Assembly (NCBI GenBank): GCA_017536545.1
Contig: JAFXHF010000001.1
Span: forward strand, 1-64,000
Length of the DNA: 64,000 nucleotides
From: a bacterium
GTDB taxonomy: Bacteria > Cyanobacteriota > Vampirovibrionia > Gastranaerophilales > Gastranaerophilaceae
Reading direction: 5' to 3'
A model generated the notes under the pieces. That model was not told where the DNA came from. It saw nothing but the letters and a program-made list of their open reading frames with translations, and searched no databases. Below, piece after piece: positions 57,298 to 64,000 of the stretch. Within the stretch, counting starts at the first letter, position 1. Each line of letters starts with the position of its first letter. Made by a program: the position numbers and the translations under genes.

Positions 57298-58465
57298 AAG
57301 CAGGGGTAAACTATCATTGAATACCAGAGTAGCCATAATTGGGGCTGGACCTGCTGGATGCATTTGTGCATATTATTTAATTCAAGCTGGGTATGAAGTT
57401 AGCCTTTTCGATAAAGGTAAATTTTTACGTACAATTTTGCCAACTGGTGGTGGACGTTGCAATTTAGCACACGCAGAATATGATTTTAAATCTCTTGCAA
57501 AAAATTATCCTCGAGGTGAGAAATTTTTATACTCAGTTTTTTCAAAATTTAGCACTCAAGACTCTTTAGACTTTTTTGAAAAAATTGGGGTAAAAACCTA
57601 TACTCAGGATGACAATAGAATTTTCCCAATTTCAAACTCATCAGAAGAAGTTCGCACAAAAATATTAAAATCAATAGAAAAAGCAACATTCATTACAGAA
57701 GAAGTAAGCTCTATTGAAACAATTGCAAACGGTTATAAAATAAAAACAAACAAATCAACATACGCATTTGATTTTGTCGTTGTAGCTATTGGCGGACATT
57801 CAAAATTTGAGATATTAAAAGCTTTAAATATAGGTATCATCCAGCCAACACAAGCTCTTGTTGGGCTAACTACCAAAAAAAATTTTGCAAATATATCAGG
57901 AGTTAGCATTAAAAATGTAAAAGCGAACGGATTTAAAAATCTAAAAAACGATGACATTTTATTCACTCATAAAGGAATCACAGGTCCTCTTATTTATAAA
58001 ATTTCATCACTTAAAGCCCGAGATAACTTTCCTTATAAACTTTCACTAAAACTAACAGAAAATTTTGATTTACAAGAAGAATTAAATAAAAATTCCCAAA
58101 AAGAAATAAAAAATTTATTAGGGCAACACATTCCAAAATCTTTTGCAACTAGGTTATTAGAGGATTTACAAATAAATCTAGAAACACCTTGCCATAAAAT
58201 CAACGGAACAACTCGCAATAAAATAATGGAGAAGCTTCAAAACTTTGAAATTACAATTACTGGAAAAGTTCCTGATGGTGAAGTTGTAACTTGCGGTGGC
58301 GTTGATCTAAAAGAAGTAAATTCAAAAACATTAGAAAGTAAACAACACCCTGATTTATATTTTTGTGGTGAAGTATTAGATATTGACGGTTTTTGTGGCG
58401 GTTTTAACTTACAGAACTGCTGGTCAACGGGATACATTGTAGCTGAAAGTATTATAAATAAATAA
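57275..58465 (+). CDS. HI0933-family FAD-dependent oxidoreductase
   Basis: 396 residues. The dinucleotide site VAIIGAGPAGCICAYYLIQA is followed by the family motif TGGGRCNLAH and by VVVAIGGHSK; the C-terminal FCGEVLDIDGFCGGFNLQNC is also diagnostic. Members (YhiN/BaiN-like) bind FAD, and their substrates are mostly unknown. It starts inside folK and is probably coupled to it. ATG 57275 is the only start before the Rossmann motif. Confidence 0.9.
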   Translation: MEQESTSKSRGKLSLNTRVAIIGAGPAGCICAYYLIQAGYEVSLFDKGKFLRTILPTGGGRCNLAHAEYDFKSLAKNYPRGEKFLYSVFSKFSTQDSLDFFEKIGVKTYTQDDNRIFPISNSSEEVRTKILKSIEKATFITEEVSSIETIANGYKIKTNKSTYAFDFVVVAIGGHSKFEILKALNIGIIQPTQALVGLTTKKNFANISGVSIKNVKANGFKNLKNDDILFTHKGITGPLIYKISSLKARDNFPYKLSLKLTENFDLQEELNKNSQKEIKNLLGQHIPKSFATRLLEDLQINLETPCHKINGTTRNKIMEKLQNFEITITGKVPDGEVVTCGGVDLKEVNSKTLESKQHPDLYFCGEVLDIDGFCGGFNLQNCWSTGYIVAESIINK

Positions 58466-58620
58466 TACTTTGTTGCTTTTTATTTTGATGTAATATAATA
58501 AAATTATAGTTTAGTTTAGGGGATCCGCCCTGGGGTAAATAATTCTTTCAAACGTTTTTGACTGAAACGGCAAAGCCGAAAAGATTTACAATAACCCAAA
58601 AGGATAGAAAGAAGAAGAAA

Positions 58621-60417
58621 ATGGAAAAGAACAATGAAACTTTGAGTATCTTAAGACACTCAACATCTCACATCATGGCACAAGCTGTTCAAAGCCTGTT
58701 CCCATCTGCAAAGTTAGCAATAGGACCGGCAACCGCTGATGGCTTTTACTACGATTTTGATTTAACAGATGGTCATGCTTTCACAGAAGAAGATCTTGTT
58801 AAAATCGAAGAAAAAATGAAAGAGATTATCAAACAAAATCTAACTTTCGAAAAATACGTTATTCCTGATGTGGATGCTCAAATCGAAGAGTTTAAAAAAG
58901 AAGGTGAAATCTACAAAGCTGAACTTTTAGAAGAACACAAAAACGACAATCCAACTTTGTACATCACAAAAGACAAAGATGGTAATGCATTGTTTAATGA
59001 CCTTTGTGCAGGACCACACCTTCCAAACACATCTTACATTAAAGCTAACGCAATCAAATTATTAAAAGTTGCAGGTGCATACTGGCGTGGTAATGAAAAA
59101 AATAAAATGTTACAACGTATTTACGCAACTGCGTACTGGAATAAAGAAGATTTACAAGCTTACTTAACTTTTATTGAAGAAGCTGAAAAACGTGACCACA
59201 GAAAACTTGGGACAAAATTAGACCTATTCTCAACAAGAGAAGAATTAGGTGGTGGTCTTGTTTTATGGCACCCAAATCTAGGTGTAGTAAGAGAAGAAAT
59301 CGAAAATTATTGGAGAAGTGAACACAGAAAACGAGGTTATGTAATCGTTCAAACTCCACAAATCGCTAAATCTAAATTATGGGAAATTTCTGGTCACATG
59401 GATCACTACAAAGAAAACATGTTCTTTGTTCAAAAAGATGAAGATTCTGACGATCAATTCGTAGTAAAACCTATGAACTGTCCATTCCACATTTTGATTT
59501 ACCAAGCAAACAGATATTCTTACCGTTCATTACCATTAAGAATGGCTGAATTAGGTACAGTTTATAGAAAAGAAAAATCAGGAGCTTTGTCTGGTTTAAC
59601 TCGTGTTCAAGGTTTCACTCAAGACGATGCACACATCTTCTGTACACCTGAACAATTAGTAGACGAAATCAACGCAATCATAGACTTTGTTGCTGACACA
59701 ATGGATATTTTCGGAATGAAATTTGAAGTTGAATTATCAACAAGACCAGAAAGCTACGTTGGTGAAATCGAAAACTGGAATAAAGCTGAAGCTGGCTTAA
59801 AAGAAGCAATGGAAAGACGTGGAATGGAATACGAAATCAATGAAGGTGATGGTGCATTCTACGGACCAAAAATCGACTTCAAAATCAAAGATGCTATCGG
59901 TAGAACTTGGCAGTGTGCAACAATTCAGTTAGACTTCAACCTACCTGCAAGATTTGATATCAAATACCAAGACAAAGATGGTCAATTAAAAACTCCATTG
60001 ATGCTTCACAGAGTAATCTTCGGTTCAATGGAAAGATTCCACGGTATCTTAATTGAACACTATGCTGGTGCATTCCCAACATGGCTTGCTCCAACTCAAG
60101 TAAATATTGTTCCAATTTCTAACGAAAAACACGTTGACTTTGCGGAACAAGTTTACAGAAAAATGCGTGAAGCTGGTATCAGAGTAAATCTTGATGACAG
60201 ATCAGAATCTATGAACTACAAAATCAGAGAAAGCTTACAAGATAAGAAAATCCCTTACGTTTGCGTAATCGGCGATAAAGAAATCGAAGCTAATTCTGTT
60301 GCAGTTCGTGCTCGTGGTGTTGGTCAAGTTGGAACATTCACTGTTGATGAATTTATCGACAAAGTTGTTTCAGAAATCAAATCTAGAGCAAACGAATCTT
60401 TCGCAAAAGCTCAATAA
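58621..60417 (+). CDS. thrS: Threonyl-tRNA synthetase lacking the TGS domain
   Basis: Charges tRNA-Thr. From MEKNNETLSILRHSTSHIMA it has 598 residues and begins where E. coli ThrS begins its editing domain, so the N-terminal TGS domain is absent, as in cyanobacterial enzymes. Motif 2 is GTVYRKEKSGALSGLTRVQG, motif 3 HRVIFGSMERFHGILIEHY, and an anticodon-binding domain ends the protein. The start is uncertain: the frame is open upstream from TTG 58558 (TETAKPKRFTITQKDRKKKK) without a ribosome site, and the ATG has only a purine run. The leader 58520-58620 has AGGG-GATCCG-CCCT and CGG-CAAAG-CCG hairpins but no T-box. Confidence 0.95.
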   Translation: MEKNNETLSILRHSTSHIMAQAVQSLFPSAKLAIGPATADGFYYDFDLTDGHAFTEEDLVKIEEKMKEIIKQNLTFEKYVIPDVDAQIEEFKKEGEIYKAELLEEHKNDNPTLYITKDKDGNALFNDLCAGPHLPNTSYIKANAIKLLKVAGAYWRGNEKNKMLQRIYATAYWNKEDLQAYLTFIEEAEKRDHRKLGTKLDLFSTREELGGGLVLWHPNLGVVREEIENYWRSEHRKRGYVIVQTPQIAKSKLWEISGHMDHYKENMFFVQKDEDSDDQFVVKPMNCPFHILIYQANRYSYRSLPLRMAELGTVYRKEKSGALSGLTRVQGFTQDDAHIFCTPEQLVDEINAIIDFVADTMDIFGMKFEVELSTRPESYVGEIENWNKAEAGLKEAMERRGMEYEINEGDGAFYGPKIDFKIKDAIGRTWQCATIQLDFNLPARFDIKYQDKDGQLKTPLMLHRVIFGSMERFHGILIEHYAGAFPTWLAPTQVNIVPISNEKHVDFAEQVYRKMREAGIRVNLDDRSESMNYKIRESLQDKKIPYVCVIGDKEIEANSVAVRARGVGQVGTFTVDEFIDKVVSEIKSRANESFAKAQ

Positions 60418-60429
60418 GAATTCTATATT

Positions 60430-60461
60430 GGAAATCCCTCTCAGAAGAGAGGGATTTTTTT
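60430..60461. terminator. Terminator of thrS
   Basis: AAATCCCTCTC pairs with GAGAGGGATTT with a T run following. It also lies at the end of the convergent tagged gene. Confidence 0.92.
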
Positions 60462-61680
60462 AATCTTCAAATAATGGTAAACCTGCTTTTGCGTTATAAT
60501 AATTTATTGTTTCTTTTAAACCTTCTCTTACCGTTGCTATACGAGACATATCTCGTTCTTTCATTTCTATAATTGCTCTAGAACGTCCCATTGAACGATA
60601 AACAGAACGCATACGATCATTTAAGCCACTAAAATAGCCTCTGAATAATTTTAAATCTTCTTCTGTAAAGCCAATAATTGATTCTTCATTAATACCAAGA
60701 CAATCTTTATTTTTAGCATTAATGAATAATTTTTGAGATACCTTACCTCTAAACATTTCGCTAATTCTATCCATATAAGTTAAAGCTTTACCAGAATGAG
60801 TTTGTAAAGAAGTTTCTTCTAATGGAACTTCAATTTCGTCAAAAAGCCTTACCCATTGATATACATCGTGATGTTCTTGATGCTTGGCTAATGTTGATTG
60901 AGGACCAAACATGATTAACAACTCATGATATACAGGGTTTTGACTGTTGATATCACATGTGCGAATAAATCTTAATTGAATATCTTCTAAGCCTGATTTT
61001 AGAGGACCACTTACAAATGGACGCAACGCAGCAGGCATGTTTTCAACATCTAACTGTTTATTATTTAATCTCAAATCAAGATCTGTAACTTTTACAGTTT
61101 GAGCAGGGTTTTGTAAATCTTCTACTGTTGGAATATATCCACGTTTCAATAATTTTGCTAATGGAACATCAGTTTTATATGGGATATACCCAGCTTCTTT
61201 CATTTCTTTTAACAAAGCTAATAAATTATCCAAGTTATACGGATCTTTACAATATAAAGTTCCCCTGATAGGATCTAATACCTGAAAACTTTTTGAACGT
61301 TTCATTTTTGATATATAAGACGATGTTGACTTAACTGGACACTGAGAGTTATAAGCTTCATCATAATCAAAACCATACTTAGTTAATTTTTTAGCTGCTG
61401 CTAACAAAGTATTATGATAAAGTTCTGAAATTCTCTCAAATCTAGGTACTTCTTGCTCTTCATAACGGGCACCGATAAAATCTAATAAAGTAGCCCCTGA
61501 AGATTTAACTTCATGTTGCACTGCTTTTACAATTTTACGCTTACCACCTGTAAAAGATACTGTATCAGCACTCAAAGGTGAAAGCTTTGAGTGCATAACA
61601 GGTGTACTGTTATGCGAATTTTCTCGTCTGTGAGTTACATTAAAATTATTAAACTTTGGGGTTAATAAAGTTATATTCAT
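60460..61680 (-). CDS. Tagged protein with a RelA/SpoT-like central region
   Basis: 406 residues from ATG 61680 (AAGG 10 bases upstream; the longer in-frame ORF is rejected). The leader MNITLLTPKFNNFNVTHRRE leads to VSFTGGKRK at 41-49, the F-T-G form of the tag. Residues about 75-290 resemble the RelA/SpoT nucleotidyltransferase fold: KSTSSYISKMKRSK, LDPIRGTLYCKDPYNLDNLL, GLEDIQLRF, YHELLIMFGP and HHDVYQWVRLFDE occur in the expected order. This is inferred from pattern only, and the key catalytic residues are not certain. The C-terminal 110 residues are helical. It could be a small alarmone synthetase or a catalytically dead relative. Confidence 0.5.
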   Translation of the reverse strand: MNITLLTPKFNNFNVTHRRENSHNSTPVMHSKLSPLSADTVSFTGGKRKIVKAVQHEVKSSGATLLDFIGARYEEQEVPRFERISELYHNTLLAAAKKLTKYGFDYDEAYNSQCPVKSTSSYISKMKRSKSFQVLDPIRGTLYCKDPYNLDNLLALLKEMKEAGYIPYKTDVPLAKLLKRGYIPTVEDLQNPAQTVKVTDLDLRLNNKQLDVENMPAALRPFVSGPLKSGLEDIQLRFIRTCDINSQNPVYHELLIMFGPQSTLAKHQEHHDVYQWVRLFDEIEVPLEETSLQTHSGKALTYMDRISEMFRGKVSQKLFINAKNKDCLGINEESIIGFTEEDLKLFRGYFSGLNDRMRSVYRSMGRSRAIIEMKERDMSRIATVREGLKETINYYNAKAGLPLFED

Positions 61681-61866
61681 GAATCTTAAACCTTCTACCT
61701 TTTTATACAACAACAAAGAAGAAAAATATTTTACCCAATATGGCTGAAAAAGGGTAAATTGTAACATAAATTTACACGTATAAAATTTGGTCAAAATGTA
61801 TGTTTGTATTATCATGTAGGGGTATAGTTGTAATTAAGTTAGCATAAATAAGGAGGGTTAAATATT

Positions 61867-64000
61867 ATGCCAGGAAAAACAATTACAGTTGATGGCAACT
61901 ATGCTGCCGCTCACGTCGCTTATGCGTTGAGTGAAGTATCAGCAATCTACCCTATCACACCTTCATCTACAATGGGTGAATGGATTGATGAATGGGCTTC
62001 TCAAGGTAAGAAAAATATCTGGGGAAAACAAGTTAGAGTAGCAGAAATGCAATCAGAAGCAGGTGCTGCAGGTGCAGTACACGGTTCATTAGCAGCTGGT
62101 TCTTTAACTTCAACTTACACAGCATCACAAGGTTTATTGTTGATGATTCCAGTTATGCACAAAGCTGCTGGGGAAATGCTTCCTCACGTAATCCACGTTT
62201 CAGCTCGTGCACTAGCTGCTCAATCATTAGCAATCTTCGGTGATCATACAGACGTTATGGGTTGCCGTAACACAGGTTATGCAATGTTAGCTGCTAACTC
62301 TGTTCAAGAAGAAATGGATATGGCTTTAGTTGCACACTTAGCTACTTACAAAGCTAAAGTTCCATTCTTACAATTCTTCGATGGTTTCAGAACTTCTCAT
62401 GAAATCCACAAAATCGAAGAAATTTCTTACGATGATATCGCTAGCTTAGTTGAGCCACAATACATCGAAGAATTCAGAGCAAGAGCTCTAAGACCTGAAG
62501 CTCCTATTTGTAAAGTTGGTGCTCAAAACACTGACGTTTACTTCCAAGGACGTGAAACAGTTAACAAATACTACGATGCAGTTCCAGATATCGTTCAAGA
62601 ATATATGGATAAAGTTGCTAAAATTACTGGCAGACAATATCATCCATTCGATTACGTTGGTGCTCCAGATGCAACTGACGTTATCGTAGCTATCGGTTCT
62701 GGTTGTGAAACTATCGAAGAAACAATCGAATACTTGAACTCTACTCGTGGTACTAAATACGGTTTAGTTAAAGTTAGATTATACAGACCATTCGACGTTA
62801 AACGTTTCAACGAAGCACTTCCTGCAACTGTTAAACGTATTGTAACTCTAGACAGAACAAAAGAACCTGGTTCAATCGGTGAACCTCTATTCTTAGACGT
62901 TGTAGCTGCTCTAGAAAATAAAGATATCAGAGTAATCGGTGGCCGTTATGGTTTATCTTCTAAAGAATTTACTCCATCAATGGTTCTTGCTGTTTACAAA
63001 CACTCTGAAGCAAATGGTTTCCACGGCTTCACTGTTGGTATCGAAGATGACGTTACTAACTTATCATTAAAAGTAACAGAACACATCGTTACAGAACCTG
63101 TTGGTACAACTAACTGTATGTTCTGGGGCTTGGGTTCTGATGGTACAGTTGGTGCTAACAAAAACTCAATCAAAATTATTGGTCAATACACAGACAAAGA
63201 TGCTCAAGCATACTTTGCTTATGACTCTAAAAAATCATTTGGTGTAACTGTTTCTCACTTGAGATTCGGTGATAGCCCAATCAAATCAACTTACTTAATT
63301 ACTGCACCTGACTTTGTATCTTGCTCAACTCACGCATATGTTGGCAGATATGACCTATTAAAAGGCATCAAAGAAGGTGGTACATTCTTACTAAACAGCC
63401 CATACACAAGAGAAGAAGCGTTTGCTCACTTAACTCGTGATATGCAAAAAACAATCATTGACAAGAAAATCAAATTCTACAACGTAGATGCTGAAAAACT
63501 TGTTAAAGAACAACCTGGCCTACGTGGTAAGGGTGCTAACACAGTAATGATGGTAGCTTACTTCAAAGTTTCTGGTATCATTCCATTCGAACAAGCTTAC
63601 GAAGGAATGAAAGAAATGACTATCAAAACATTCAAGAAAAAAGGCGACGATGTTGTTAATATGAACTTAGCTCTTATCGATGCAGCAGTTGATGCTTGTA
63701 AAGAAGTTGTAGTTCCTGCAACATTAGACGGCGTTGGATGTGTTGATGAAGTACAATTATTACCAGAAAACGCATCTGAATTTGCTAAGAAAATCATTGA
63801 ACCTTCAATGAGACAAAAAGGTGATGATATCCCTGTTTCAGCAATGTCTAATGATGGTGTAATCCCAACAGGTACAGCTTGCTTAGAAAAACGTGGTATC
63901 GCTCCAAGAGTTCCTCACTGGAATTCAGAAGCTTGTTTACAATGTGGTATTTGTGCTTCTGCTTGTCCACACGCTGCTATCAGAACTAAGTTAGTTGAAA
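61867..64000 (+). CDS. nifJ: Pyruvate:ferredoxin (flavodoxin) oxidoreductase, N-terminal part
   Basis: Oxidises pyruvate to acetyl-CoA and CO2 in anaerobic metabolism. The frame is open to the window edge, so the C-terminus is missing. About 711 residues are seen: the N-terminal domain MPGKTITVDGNYAAAHVAYA with YPITPSSTMGEWIDEW, the middle domain, and near the end CLQCGICASACPHAA, the first [4Fe-4S] ferredoxin motif. The TPP-binding domain follows beyond the edge. AGGAGG lies 10 bases before the ATG. It is divergent from the tagged RelA-like gene. Confidence 0.95.
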   Translation, partial: MPGKTITVDGNYAAAHVAYALSEVSAIYPITPSSTMGEWIDEWASQGKKNIWGKQVRVAEMQSEAGAAGAVHGSLAAGSLTSTYTASQGLLLMIPVMHKAAGEMLPHVIHVSARALAAQSLAIFGDHTDVMGCRNTGYAMLAANSVQEEMDMALVAHLATYKAKVPFLQFFDGFRTSHEIHKIEEISYDDIASLVEPQYIEEFRARALRPEAPICKVGAQNTDVYFQGRETVNKYYDAVPDIVQEYMDKVAKITGRQYHPFDYVGAPDATDVIVAIGSGCETIEETIEYLNSTRGTKYGLVKVRLYRPFDVKRFNEALPATVKRIVTLDRTKEPGSIGEPLFLDVVAALENKDIRVIGGRYGLSSKEFTPSMVLAVYKHSEANGFHGFTVGIEDDVTNLSLKVTEHIVTEPVGTTNCMFWGLGSDGTVGANKNSIKIIGQYTDKDAQAYFAYDSKKSFGVTVSHLRFGDSPIKSTYLITAPDFVSCSTHAYVGRYDLLKGIKEGGTFLLNSPYTREEAFAHLTRDMQKTIIDKKIKFYNVDAEKLVKEQPGLRGKGANTVMMVAYFKVSGIIPFEQAYEGMKEMTIKTFKKKGDDVVNMNLALIDAAVDACKEVVVPATLDGVGCVDEVQLLPENASEFAKKIIEPSMRQKGDDIPVSAMSNDGVIPTGTACLEKRGIAPRVPHWNSEACLQCGICASACPHAAIRTKLVE

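Noticed and set aside
58500..58620. T-box leader before thrS
   Set aside because: No T-box antiterminator sequence or terminator pair is found; only two small hairpins are seen.

Overview
The window is AT-rich, densely packed DNA from a Gram-negative-type bacterium, most likely a non-photosynthetic gut cyanobacterial relative (Melainabacteria / Gastranaerophilales). This placement is inferred from gene content. ClpC is strongly cyanobacteria-like, ThrS lacks the TGS domain as cyanobacterial ThrS does, there is a Ski2-like helicase of the cyanobacterial type, and energy metabolism uses pyruvate:ferredoxin oxidoreductase. Kdo transferase, TonB/ExbB/ExbD and FabI point to an outer membrane with LPS. 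Many proteins here have a short Asn/Ser/Gln-rich N-terminus ending in a Phe-x-Gly/Ala motif, which from memory is common in that lineage.

Layout. 1-6.6 kb: three consecutive genes ending in PilZ (c-di-GMP-binding) domains. One is a partial gene with an Asp-Thr repeat, one a 1,657-residue LktA-like filamentous adhesin with a (Glu-Pro)33 stalk, and one a small secreted protein. 6.7-8.7 kb: a large coiled-coil protein. 8.8-14.1 kb: fabI, ribF, a nucleoside transporter, a TPR protein and pth. 14.2-16.8 kb: an HTH regulator, tRNA-Lys, a Gdx-type SMR exporter, a PPP-type phosphatase and a SIMPL protein. 16.8-25.2 kb: a tagged GT5-like glycosyltransferase with a LysM-like segment, clpC, serS, and three tandem small tagged paralogues. 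25.3-35.2 kb: a Ski2-like helicase, a phosphodiester glycosidase with a structured leader, and an overlapping smc-scpA-scpB-matrixin metalloprotease operon. 35.3-39.3 kb: an XRE regulator, a pilin, a regulator made of four winged-helix domains, a Y-family polymerase, and a small tagged membrane protein. 39.3-45.1 kb: an accessory stretch with a large tagged unknown, a tagged type-44 polymorphic-toxin-like protein, an HExxH protein and a WG-repeat protein. 45.3-51 kb: a pgi-like gene, tRNA-Phe, infC (probable ATA start), a sigma-28-like promoter driving a 43-codon gene, a TPR protein and dusB. 51-55.4 kb: two VirB10-like beta proteins followed by tonB-exbB-exbD-exbD. 55.4-64 kb: waaA, folK, an HI0933-family flavoprotein, thrS, a tagged RelA/SpoT-like protein and the first part of nifJ.

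The most interesting signals are: (1) the shared N-terminal F-x-G/A tag on at least eight otherwise unrelated proteins with no signal peptide, including a predicted toxin and a glycosyltransferase; (2) intact c-di-GMP-binding PilZ motifs on proteins with export signals; (3) a near-consensus sigma-28 promoter on a monocistronic micro-gene; (4) a repressor-like protein with four tandem GntR-type DNA-binding domains; and (5) several genes whose -10 box lies 6-7 bases before the ATG, implying leaderless mRNAs.
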